A stretch of DNA of 25,991 bases from UBA6921 sp031363085 (GTDB lineage Bacteria > Pseudomonadota > Gammaproteobacteria > SG8-11). The DNA lies in contig JANLTU010000134.1 of the NCBI GenBank assembly GCA_031363085.1, positions 1 through 25,991 of the forward strand, in the 5' to 3' direction. The translations under genes were made by a program, and so were the position numbers. Of this stretch, positions 9,624 to 17,086 are shown one piece after another. The stretch's first letter is position 1. Each line of letters starts with the position of its first letter. Below the pieces are notes generated by a model. The model ran no database searches, was not told the DNA's origin, and saw only the letters and a list, made by a program, of their open reading frames with translations.

Positions 9624-9624
9624 C
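9613..9624 (+). repeat. 12-base direct repeat, left copy flanking the ATPase–PIN–ligase island
   Basis: TGGTGTTATAGC occurs here, covering the stop codon of the histidine kinase, and again at 12946–12957. One more base on the left also matches after a single mismatch (GT- versus GC- before the repeat). The two copies enclose the three-gene AT-richer island, so they may mark an insertion or recombination junction. No integrase or transposase lies between them. Confidence 0.6.
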
Positions 9625-9887
9625 GTCCGTGAATACAGGTACGCGGTGGCAACAAGGAGACTGCATGACATCACGAAGTCTGCTGGGTAAAGTGCACATG
9701 GGAAATCGCTTTTTTTAAAAACTGATGCTGAATTCACCACGCCGATTTCGAAATCCCGAAAACGCAAGGGGTCAGCCGAATAACAAAATATCATCTTCGA
9801 TGAAGGCAAGGCGCTAACTTCTTTGAAGAAATGTCCTGCTTGCAATGTGGTACGACCTGAGAGAAACAAAAAAGTGAGGCCGATGAG
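9625..9887. other. Non-coding leader region of the ATPase–PIN–ligase island
   Basis: About 260 bases with no convincing gene. It is AT-richer than the upstream DNA. It contains a perfect 12-base palindrome, GATTTCGAAATC, at 9744–9755, which could bind a dimeric regulator of the downstream operon or be chance. No clear terminator for the kinase gene is visible. Confidence 0.4.
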
Positions 9888-11309
9888 ATGTTAAAGAAAT
9901 TACGAATACAAAATTTTAAGGGATGGGCAGATACCGGCATCATTGAGCTCGCCCCCATTTCTTTGTTCTTTGGCGCGAACAGTTCTGGCAAGTCCAGCAT
10001 CGGCCAGTTTTTGATGATGCTCAAGCAAACGGTCGAATCACCTGACCGGAAAGCAGTTTTCTATCCTGGAGGGAAAAATTCTGCGGTTCAACTCGGTTCA
10101 TATCAGGAGATGGTGTTCCACCGTGATTCAAAGAATAGAATTTCTTTCAATTACGAATGGGATTTCAAAAATGCTTTAGAGCTGAACGATCCAGTGCATG
10201 AACAATCATTTTCTGGTGACACACTATTATTTGAAGCAGAAGTCGGACTAGGCAACAAGAATCAACATTCCTTGGTTCTGGATCATCTAACCTATCAACT
10301 CCACGATGCAGGCAAAACCAAACTCTCCATTGGCATGAGTCGGTCTGAAGCGAAATCAGAATATAAAGTTGTGTCGAAAGGCTATTCACTTGTGCGACAG
10401 CAAGGACGAGTCTGGTCACCCAAAGCGCCAGTCCGATTTTATGGATTTCCCGATGAGGTCGTTGCGTACTACCAGAATGCGGATTTTGTTAAAGAACTGA
10501 ACTTGACGCACGAAAAACTTTTCCGCTCTCTTTGTTATCTTGGGCCGTTGCGTACCAAAGCAGAGCGCTTGTACTCTTGGACAGGTATTGAGCCAGAAAG
10601 TGTTGGATATGCTGGTGAGAATACAGTAGCCGCTATATTGGCCGCACGTAGCCGGAAGATTAGTTTGGGAAAAAAGCTTGGTGCAAATAAAGCGTCGCCA
10701 GCCAAGCCATTCGAGGAAATCATTGCTTTAAAGCTAAAAGAAATGGGGCTGATTGATGAATTCAAGGTCAACGCGATTTCCGATAAACGGCAGGAATATG
10801 AAGTTAAGGTTCGTGCAAAGGGCTCGCAGGATTGGGTCGACCTGCCGGACGTCGGATTTGGGATATCCCAAGTACTTCCTGTGTTGGTCCAGTGTTTTTA
10901 TGCCCCACAGGGATCGATCATCATCATGGAACAGCCGGAAATTCATCTACACCCCAGCGCGCAGGCCGCCCTGGCTGATGTGCTGATCGACGTCGTTAAC
11001 TCGCGAGAAGATGGCGAAGACAGAAATATCCAGCTTGTCATTGAAACTCATTCCGAGCACTTTCTTAGAAGACTTCAAAGGCGGATTGCCGAAGACTTCG
11101 TATCGAAAGATAAGGTATCCGCGTATTTTGCGAACACAACTAAGACCCCTGCAACCTTGGATCCGCTTGAAATCGATATCTTTGGAAATATCCGGAACTG
11201 GCCGAAAGATTTCTTCGGCGATGAGATGGGGGACATCACTGAACGAGCCAAAGCGGCGATACAAAAGCGAAAGAAACAAAGTACCAGTGGGTCGGGGGCG
11301 TCTAAATGA
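9888..11309 (+). CDS. AAA family ATPase, DUF3696 / OLD-like (AAA_15/AAA_21) type
   Basis: The 473-residue protein opens with LKKLRIQNFKGWADTGIIEL, the typical start of RecF/OLD-like ABC ATPases. Walker A is GANSSGKSS (29–37, Lys35). The signature-like region is GFGISQVLPVL (323–333), Walker B is IIIMEQPEIHLHP (344–356), and a switch histidine lies in IETHSEHFLRRL. The end, EIDIFGNIRNWPKDFFGDEMGD, matches the DUF3696 C-terminal signature. There is no Toprim domain, so any nuclease activity must come from partners. ATPases of this class act as sensors or switches in several defence systems, including PARIS and Septu, pairing with a separate effector. The stop overlaps the next gene in ATGA. Base composition is lower in GC than the flanking genes. 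Confidence 0.88.
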   Translation: MLKKLRIQNFKGWADTGIIELAPISLFFGANSSGKSSIGQFLMMLKQTVESPDRKAVFYPGGKNSAVQLGSYQEMVFHRDSKNRISFNYEWDFKNALELNDPVHEQSFSGDTLLFEAEVGLGNKNQHSLVLDHLTYQLHDAGKTKLSIGMSRSEAKSEYKVVSKGYSLVRQQGRVWSPKAPVRFYGFPDEVVAYYQNADFVKELNLTHEKLFRSLCYLGPLRTKAERLYSWTGIEPESVGYAGENTVAAILAARSRKISLGKKLGANKASPAKPFEEIIALKLKEMGLIDEFKVNAISDKRQEYEVKVRAKGSQDWVDLPDVGFGISQVLPVLVQCFYAPQGSIIIMEQPEIHLHPSAQAALADVLIDVVNSREDGEDRNIQLVIETHSEHFLRRLQRRIAEDFVSKDKVSAYFANTTKTPATLDPLEIDIFGNIRNWPKDFFGDEMGDITERAKAAIQKRKKQSTSGSGASK

Positions 11310-11839
11310 AGGGCCTTCCCGATAAGTGCCTAGTCGATACCAATGTGCCAAAAAATGCAAATTTAGCCACAAAATCAGATCTGTTGTCGGATGTTCCTGA
11401 TGCATGCATAGAGCAGTGTGTCTTTGCGGTGGAGCATATAACTACTAATGGCGGCTTGGTCCTTGATGATGGTGGTGAAATATTTGCAGAGTACATAGCG
11501 AATCTTTCACTTGGAGGTGAGCCTGGTATGGGTAATGCCTTTGCAAAGTGGGTTCAAAATAATCAATGGAACGTTCAGAAAGTTGATCGAATCCGGATTA
11601 CGAAAACTAGAGATAGTTACGCTGAATTTCCTGACCATGGGGATTTGATCCAATTCGATATCTCTGATCGAAAGTTTATAGCGGTAGCAAATGCCCATCC
11701 TGACAAACCATCTGTCTTGCAGGCCACTGACAGTAAATGGTGGAGATGGAAAGACGCACTGGCCGAGGTTGGAATTACTGTGCATTTTCTATGTCCTGAC
11801 TATGCAAAGGCAAAATATGCGAAAAAGATGCGCGCGTGA
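11306..11839 (+). CDS. PIN-like domain protein, putative ribonuclease
   Basis: This 177-residue protein overlaps the ATPase gene by 4 bases. I assign a PIN-like fold from the pattern of acidic residues. Strand 1 ends in CLVDTNV (Asp11). A helix carries Glu62 (IFAEYIANL), a later helix begins FDISDRKFIAVANA (Asp118/Asp121), and Asp142 follows a strand (VLQATDSKWWRW), then ITVHFLCP. This gives the usual PIN quartet for metal-dependent RNA cleavage. PIN proteins commonly act as toxins that cut tRNA, rRNA or mRNA. It is larger than many VapC toxins and has no antitoxin-like gene before it; the ATPase occupies that position. The fold call is from motif spacing, so structure prediction would be decisive. 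Confidence 0.68.
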   Translation: MKGLPDKCLVDTNVPKNANLATKSDLLSDVPDACIEQCVFAVEHITTNGGLVLDDGGEIFAEYIANLSLGGEPGMGNAFAKWVQNNQWNVQKVDRIRITKTRDSYAEFPDHGDLIQFDISDRKFIAVANAHPDKPSVLQATDSKWWRWKDALAEVGITVHFLCPDYAKAKYAKKMRA

Positions 11840-12540
11840 AAAACGATTTTTTTAAGTTCCCACCAACTCCTCACTTGGCACTTCTTGGCGACGTGGTGGT
11901 CAGGGGCGACAAGGTTATGTCGGAGTCTGAAAGGGATGAATTTCTTCGGCACGAGATCATTGTTGAAGAAAAAGTGGACGGCGCCAATCTTGGGATATCT
12001 TTTGACTCTTCAGGAAATATCCGCGCCCAGAACAGAGGAGCCTACTTGCATTTCCCAAGTTCAGGGCAATGGCAAAAGCTTTCAGAATGGTTGAAGCCAA
12101 GAACAGATGCTCTTTTTGAGCAACTGACTGACCAATTCATACTTTTCGGGGAATGGTGCTATGCACAACACTCCGTTAAATATGACCGATTGCCGGACTG
12201 GTTTCTGGGTTTCGACATTTACGATAAAAGCAACGCGAAGTTTTGTTCATCTCGCCGACGGAATGAACTGTTTCGGACAATTGGAATTTTCCAAGTGCCT
12301 GCGATAAAGCATGGGTATTTTTCACTATCAGAACTCAATAGCTTTCTTTCACAATCTCAGCTCAGCGATAAACCTGCGGAGGGTCTTTACCTTCGGTTTG
12401 ACTCAGGAGATTGGCTGGAACAAAGAGCTAAACTGGTTCGCCCTACTTTTATCCAATCCGTTGAACAGCATTGGTCACGATCCGGTATCAAAGCCAACCG
12501 GTTGAGTACGGGCGTCGTGAATGATTTCATGCGTGACTAA
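11836..12540 (+). CDS. RNA ligase, T4 Rnl2-like family
   Basis: The 234-residue protein starts with a GTG that shares four bases (GTGA) with the stop of the PIN gene. All nucleotidyltransferase motifs are readable: motif I EEKVDG with the lysine to be adenylated (Lys46), motif Ia RAQNRG (63–68), motif III FGEWCYA (104–110), IIIa WFLGFDIYD (122–130), motif IV EGLYLRFD (182–189) and motif V RAKLVRPTF (197–205). Proteins of this family (RNA_ligase, Rnl2-like) join RNA ends by forming ligase-AMP and AppRNA. It is shorter than T4 Rnl2 and seems to lack a large C-terminal domain. Its position after a putative ribonuclease suggests RNA repair or controlled sealing, but this is inferred only from the neighbourhood. 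Confidence 0.85.
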   Translation: MKNDFFKFPPTPHLALLGDVVVRGDKVMSESERDEFLRHEIIVEEKVDGANLGISFDSSGNIRAQNRGAYLHFPSSGQWQKLSEWLKPRTDALFEQLTDQFILFGEWCYAQHSVKYDRLPDWFLGFDIYDKSNAKFCSSRRRNELFRTIGIFQVPAIKHGYFSLSELNSFLSQSQLSDKPAEGLYLRFDSGDWLEQRAKLVRPTFIQSVEQHWSRSGIKANRLSTGVVNDFMRD

Positions 12541-12978
12541 ATTGCGACGACCCACAAATATGCCTGGGAAGTTATTCTGGAGGTGATGAGGTCACATCGT
12601 GACTAAACCAGGACGGTAGACATCGAAGTAACCAATTATTCGGATCGATTAGAAGTTATCAGACTAGGCAAACTGCAAAATTCCATGATTATCAGAAAAT
12701 GCTCGCAGAGTAACACCACCACATGGAGTGGGTCAGGCTTGCGTAATGGAATTACTTGCATCCTTCCAAGGAAAACTAAATGCGATAGCGCAAGCTTATT
12801 GATCCGGCCCACAAACAGTTTCATTCACGATACGGCGAAGCTTGTGGTGACACACCGTTACGCGAGAAGTTTCGTCAAATAAATTGCGGGCCGAATCAAT
12901 AGGCTCATTATATTGCCCTTGCCTTTGGAGAGTCGTTACTGCCGCTGGTGTTATAGCCGTTGAGCGGCAGGCGCTCGA
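12541..12978. other. Intergenic stretch at the right edge of the island; no gene seen
   Basis: About 440 bases between the RNA ligase gene and the convergent DUF4340 gene. The short open frames here have no recognisable motif and poor codon character. A small inverted repeat, GTCAC/GTGAC, lies at 12591–12603. The right copy of the 12-base repeat is at 12946–12957. I see no tRNA gene, integrase or clear terminator. Confidence 0.5.
12946..12957 (+). repeat. 12-base direct repeat, right copy flanking the island
   Basis: TGGTGTTATAGC is identical to 9613–9624. It lies 22 bases before the 3' end of the minus-strand DUF4340 gene. GC-rich coding sequence resumes just beyond it, as expected if the copy marks the right junction of inserted DNA. 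Confidence 0.6.
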
Positions 12979-13875
12979 CTACTTCGCGGGTGTTGCCACC
13001 GGTGTTGCCGTCGGTGTTTCGGTTGCCGGCGGCTTTAATGTAAACATCCGCTGCCGTATTTCGGCGGTGAACTGGTACATCACGCCGGCGTCTTTGCAGC
13101 CGAGAATCAGGTCGCCGTCTTTGCTCATCAGGTCGAATGACAGCGGTGCGGTGTTGCCGGAAAAACTTAAGGTGACGTGTTCGCCGGTGGGTGTGCCGTT
13201 GTAGGCGCTGACTTGCAGGGCTTGTGCGTGGCGCCACTCGTCGACAAATTTGACGATGTCGTCAGTGGCGAGGTTGGCGACCGCCGGGGTCACGTTCCAT
13301 TTGCCGCTGTCTTTGTCTTTTTGCACCGTCATTTGCGGCAGTTTGATTTCGCTGAGTTCTTGCGCGTGTTCGGGCACCAGGGCGGTGCTGACGAAGCCGG
13401 CGGCGTCGCCGTTGGCGCGTGGGAATAAATCATCGGAGATCAGATGAATAGTGTCGCCGACGCGCAGGTAGCGGCGGTTGTCGAGCGGGTTTACGCCGCC
13501 GAATTCCAGTAACTGGCCATCCAGCGTCAGTTTGATTTTCGGAGCGTCGAGCGCATATTGTTTGAGGTCACGACCGGCTTGCGGGAAGCGCGCATAGCTG
13601 GATGCTTGCGCGGCGTTGGCCACAGCGGCAACGCGAAATTCGTTGGCGCGCAGTTGCAGCGGCTGGGTGATGCGCCACAGGTCGCCTTGTTTTTCGAACA
13701 CCAAGGTGTCGCGACCGACACGCTCAATCGTCACGTGCTGGATTTTATCCGCCAGCAGCGAGGTGAGCTTGGGCAGCTCAGGCGCCTTGTCTTTGCCAGG
13801 TTCGAAAATCACCAGCAACGCCAGCACGATGATGACGACCGCCAACGTGAGATTGAGAGTGAGGCGCTGATTCAT
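12979..13875 (-). CDS. DUF4340 domain-containing protein, last gene of a Gld-type ABC-2 operon
   Basis: The 298-residue protein begins MNQRLTLNLTLAVVIIVLALLVIFEP, a single N-terminal membrane anchor, and continues as a periplasmic-looking β-rich protein with the DUF4340 pattern (TLVFEKQGDLWRITQPLQLRANE; GGVNPLDNRRYLRVGDTIHLI). It ends in a Pro/Thr/Ala tail. The ATG overlaps the stop of the GldG-like gene (13872–13875). DUF4340 proteins usually sit directly after GldF/GldG-type ABC-2 genes, as here, but their biochemical role is unknown. The 12-base repeat and the inserted island lie just past the 3' end, so the operon itself appears complete. Confidence 0.85.
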   Translation of the reverse strand: MNQRLTLNLTLAVVIIVLALLVIFEPGKDKAPELPKLTSLLADKIQHVTIERVGRDTLVFEKQGDLWRITQPLQLRANEFRVAAVANAAQASSYARFPQAGRDLKQYALDAPKIKLTLDGQLLEFGGVNPLDNRRYLRVGDTIHLISDDLFPRANGDAAGFVSTALVPEHAQELSEIKLPQMTVQKDKDSGKWNVTPAVANLATDDIVKFVDEWRHAQALQVSAYNGTPTGEHVTLSFSGNTAPLSFDLMSKDGDLILGCKDAGVMYQFTAEIRQRMFTLKPPATETPTATPVATPAK

Positions 13876-15245
13876 CGTTTACGTCGCTTCATCCAGATCA
13901 CGACACCGCTGCTGACCAGCAGCGCAGGCAGCAACAACAGGAAGCCGAAACCGATAAGGATTTGCATGGGTTTGGACAATTCCAGATTACGGTCGAGCGC
14001 GGTTTTTGCCGGCACCGAGATCAGTGTGTCGTCGTGGCTTAGCCAGTTGACCATGTTCATGCCCAAGTCCAGATTGCCGCCGTTGCCCAGAAAACTATTT
14101 GAAATAAAATCGCCGTCGCCGACCACGACCACGCGTTGTTCGCGCTTGTTGTCGGTGCCGCTCGCCGCGTCGGCATTTTTTATTTCCCGGTTCATCGCGA
14201 TGCCCACGGTGAGCGGGCCGGGCACGTCCTTGCCTTTGTCATAGGCGATGTCGCCGCTGAGCTTGCCGGTTTCAGACCAAGTGCGCGCCACGGTTTGCAG
14301 AATTGCTTCGCCTTGCCAGCCTTCCGGTTTTTTGAAGTCAATACCGCCTGCCTGCGGGAACAGCGTCATGCGATTAAAGCCGCGCGTGATCGGGTGAAAC
14401 GGATATTCCGCGACGATGGCGAAGCGCGGGTCGTTGATGCCAAACAGTTGCGTGGTCGGGTCGACGATCACGCCGGGATAGAACTCGATGCCTAGTTGTT
14501 CAGCCAGCGGCTGCAAGCCATGCAATGAGCCCGGATCGGCCAGCCACAACAGGTCGCCGCCGTGCTCCAGGTAGTCGCGCAGAATTTTCACTTCACCCGG
14601 TAAATAGTCAACCTGCGGCCCCGCGATCACCAGCACGCTGGTGTTCTTGGGGATTTGCGGCGTGCTGGCCAGATTGACCGACTGTACTTTCATGCCCTTG
14701 CCGGTGAGCTGGCGCACCCAACCGCTCAGGTCGTGATTGGCTGCACCTTGCGCCGCCCGTTCGCCGTGGCCTTCGATAAACACCAGCCAGCGATCCCCGG
14801 AACGTACCAAGCGTTGCAGCGTGTTGGTCAGGCTTTGTTCGGAAAATTCCTTCACATGTTCGGAGCGGCCGGCATAGTTGAAAATCAATTCGCCGTCCAG
14901 GGTAATGTTGAGCTGGCGTACCTGTTCGGGTTCGGTTTCAGGATTGACGAAGTTCAGTTGCAGGTCGGGTTTGACGCGCTGGTAACGTTTGATCAGGTCG
15001 GTGATGTTGCGGCGGATGTTCTCATTCTCGGTTGCGTAGGCGGTGACGGTGACGGGGCCTTCGATGACTTTCAGCGCCGCGAGGCTGGCTTCCGACAACG
15101 AGTTGCGTTGATTGGCGGTCCAGTCGGCTTCGAATGAATAACGCGTCGACAACCATGCGAGCAAGCCGATGGCGCCCAGAAACAGAAACACGAACGAGGT
15201 CGTCTGCCAACGGATTTGAAGCTGAGATTTTTTGGTGACTAACAT
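13872..15245 (-). CDS. GldG-family ABC-2 auxiliary protein
   Basis: The 457-residue protein has an N-terminal membrane helix (FVFLFLGAIGLLAWLSTRY), a large extracytoplasmic GldG/ABC_transp_aux domain (YLPGEVKILRDYLEHGGDLLWLADPG is the typical 'put brackets around a boundary' segment), and a C-terminal helix before a basic end (WMKRRKR). This layout matches the GldG family named after the Flavobacterium gliding proteins; in Proteobacteria the transported substrate is not known. It lies between the permease and DUF4340 genes on the minus strand, overlapping the latter by 4 bases and following the permease gene by 15 bases. Confidence 0.88.
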   Translation of the reverse strand: MLVTKKSQLQIRWQTTSFVFLFLGAIGLLAWLSTRYSFEADWTANQRNSLSEASLAALKVIEGPVTVTAYATENENIRRNITDLIKRYQRVKPDLQLNFVNPETEPEQVRQLNITLDGELIFNYAGRSEHVKEFSEQSLTNTLQRLVRSGDRWLVFIEGHGERAAQGAANHDLSGWVRQLTGKGMKVQSVNLASTPQIPKNTSVLVIAGPQVDYLPGEVKILRDYLEHGGDLLWLADPGSLHGLQPLAEQLGIEFYPGVIVDPTTQLFGINDPRFAIVAEYPFHPITRGFNRMTLFPQAGGIDFKKPEGWQGEAILQTVARTWSETGKLSGDIAYDKGKDVPGPLTVGIAMNREIKNADAASGTDNKREQRVVVVGDGDFISNSFLGNGGNLDLGMNMVNWLSHDDTLISVPAKTALDRNLELSKPMQILIGFGFLLLLPALLVSSGVVIWMKRRKR

Positions 15246-15260
15246 GGAAACAAACTCCTT

Positions 15261-16022
15261 CTAGTGCTGCAAACGATAGGAGTCGAGGCGCCGGATGCTC
15301 AAGACGATGAAGGTGCCGATGAACAGCAGGTAGTACACGATGTCGACACTTTTGAATGTGCCACTCAGTAGGGGTTGGTAGTGCCGCAGGATCGACAAAT
15401 ACGCCAGCACGCCGCCGCTGGTGTCGCCGCCGGTGGTGGTGAACGTATCCAGAATCCACAGCAGCAGTAATACACCGAAGGTGCTGATGGCGGCGACCGT
15501 GGGTTGCGCGGTCAGCGACGACATGAACAGGCCGATGGCGGCGATGCTCGCCAGCAACAAACCTAAACCGATGAATCCGGACAGCAGCATGCCGGTGTCG
15601 AGCGAGGTGCCGGCGTACAGCGACAAGGGCATCAGTGCGATGAGCAGCAGAATCAGCATGAAAAAGCCGAGTATGCCCAGATATTTGCCCAGGATGATTT
15701 CCGTCATCGATACCGGCGCCGAGAACAGCAGTGGCAAGGTTTGATTGCGCAGCTCTTCGCTGAGCAGGCGCATGGTCAGCATCGGCGCGATCAGCAGCAG
15801 CACGATACCGGCGGTGTCGAGCAATTGCGCGACAACGATTTCGGTGACGCCGGGGGGATTTTCCATTTGCGCCAGTTGCGGCAGCGCCATCACGAATCGA
15901 TCCAGCAACCCTAGAAAGAACCACGCCATGACCAGTTGCACCACGGCGAGAATGCTCCACGCCAGCGGTGACAGAAACAGGCTGCGCAATTCGCGCGCGG
16001 CGATGGTGAGGATACTGTTCAT
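15261..16022 (-). CDS. ABC-2 type permease, GldF-like
   Basis: The 253-residue membrane protein starts at the ATG whose complement is at 16020–16022 (MNSILTIAARELRSLFLSPL). A longer upstream frame lies inside the ATPase gene and is not real. Six hydrophobic helices are visible, and the N-terminal ARELRSLF amphipathic segment is typical of ABC2_membrane permeases. The start shares four bases with the ATPase stop, so the two subunits are probably made together. It should form the channel of an exporter energised by the upstream ATPase, with GldG-like and DUF4340 proteins as extracytoplasmic partners. Confidence 0.9.
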   Translation of the reverse strand: MNSILTIAARELRSLFLSPLAWSILAVVQLVMAWFFLGLLDRFVMALPQLAQMENPPGVTEIVVAQLLDTAGIVLLLIAPMLTMRLLSEELRNQTLPLLFSAPVSMTEIILGKYLGILGFFMLILLLIALMPLSLYAGTSLDTGMLLSGFIGLGLLLASIAAIGLFMSSLTAQPTVAAISTFGVLLLLWILDTFTTTGGDTSGGVLAYLSILRHYQPLLSGTFKSVDIVYYLLFIGTFIVLSIRRLDSYRLQH

Positions 16023-16978
16023 GCGGCGGCCTCCGTGGGTGTTGCAGCAGGCGCTTCGTTGCGCGTGATGTTGACGAAAACTTCTTCCAGCGACATGCGC
16101 TCGGGTGTCAGCTCGTACAGGCCCCAACTCTGCTGCACGGATTTTTCCACCAGCGCCTCGGCCGGGTTTTGATTTTCCGCGCAATGCAGGCGGTAACGAT
16201 TTTCGCCCAGCGCTGCGACGCTCAGCACCCCGGGCACGGACTGCAAATCACTCAGTTCCACCGTCTTGCGCAACGCGACCAACAGGCCGGAGCCCAGCAT
16301 GCGTTGCGTCAAGCCTGCGATGGTATCGCTCATCACCAAGCTGCCTTTATTGATAATCTGCACGCGGTCGCAGGTGGCCTGCACTTCGGGAAGAATGTGC
16401 GTGGACAAAATTACGCTGTGGGTGCCGCCGAGCTCGCGGATCAACGCACGGATTTCGCGAATCTGAATCGGATCGAGTCCGACGGTGGGTTCGTCGAGAA
16501 TCACCACGGCGGGCGAATGAATGATTGCCTGCGCGATGCCGACGCGTTGCTGATAGCCCTTGGACAAATTGCCGATCAAGCGGTGGCTCACTTGCGTGAG
16601 GCCGCAGCGTTGTTTGGCGTTGTCCAATGCACTGGCAAGTTTGGCGGCCGGTACGCGGTTCAGGCGTGCGCAATAGCTTAAGTATTCGTCGACGGTGAGC
16701 TCGCGATACAGCGGCGGTTGTTCGGGCAGAAAACCGATTTCCGCCTTGGCGCGTTTGGGTTCGTCGAGAATGTCGATGCCGTGAATTTTAATCTGCCCGG
16801 CGCTGGGTGCGAGATTGCCGGTGATCATTTGCATGGTGGTGGTTTTGCCGGCACCGTTAGGGCCGAGAAAACCCAGCACTTCGCCGCGGCGCACTTCGAA
16901 GCTGACCGAATCGACCGCGCGCAGCGGGCCGTAAAATCGTGAGACTTGGTCAACGCTGACCAGCACGTCATTGTTCAT
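16019..16978 (-). CDS. ABC transporter ATP-binding protein, GldA-like
   Basis: The 319-residue ATPase has Walker A GPNGAGKT (39–46), a Q-loop in FLPEQPPLYRELT, signature LSKGYQQ (138–144), Walker B AVVILDEP (157–164), a D-loop VGLDP, and switch His194 in STHILPE. About 90 residues follow the nucleotide-binding domain, as in drug/gliding-type ABC-2 ATPases. It is the first gene of the minus-strand operon ATPase–permease–GldG–DUF4340. Its start lies about 110 bases from the likely start of the divergent diguanylate cyclase, leaving room for back-to-back promoters. Confidence 0.93.
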   Translation of the reverse strand: MNNDVLVSVDQVSRFYGPLRAVDSVSFEVRRGEVLGFLGPNGAGKTTTMQMITGNLAPSAGQIKIHGIDILDEPKRAKAEIGFLPEQPPLYRELTVDEYLSYCARLNRVPAAKLASALDNAKQRCGLTQVSHRLIGNLSKGYQQRVGIAQAIIHSPAVVILDEPTVGLDPIQIREIRALIRELGGTHSVILSTHILPEVQATCDRVQIINKGSLVMSDTIAGLTQRMLGSGLLVALRKTVELSDLQSVPGVLSVAALGENRYRLHCAENQNPAEALVEKSVQQSWGLYELTPERMSLEEVFVNITRNEAPAATPTEAAA

Positions 16979-17016
16979 AGTATTTTCCGTCGCGTGCTAA
17001 GGATGAACTGGCGACA

Positions 17017-17022
17017 TATGAT
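17017..17022 (+). promoter_or_regulatory. Possible −10 element for the diguanylate cyclase gene
   Basis: TATGAT matches five of six bases of the −10 consensus. A good −35 hexamer is not obvious. It fits a start codon at 17087 better than the earlier in-frame ATGs at 17003 and 17018. Confidence 0.25.
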
Positions 17023-17086
17023 AGTGGCGTCAGTAAAAAGTTCAACGCAGTATGCGCCGGGTCATCTGCGAAGAGTTATCGAATTC

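Noticed and set aside
11306..11839. PIN gene as the toxin of a classical VapBC toxin–antitoxin pair
   Set aside because: No small antitoxin gene precedes it. It is flanked by an ATPase and an RNA ligase with 4-base overlaps, and is larger than a typical VapC.
12685..12882. Short open frame in the gap after the RNA ligase gene
   Set aside because: No motif, no good ribosome-binding site, unusual composition; treated as non-coding.
13558..14244. Long plus-strand open frame opposite the DUF4340 and GldG-like genes
   Set aside because: It lies entirely antisense to two conserved genes and has no recognisable motif; it follows from GC-rich codon bias.
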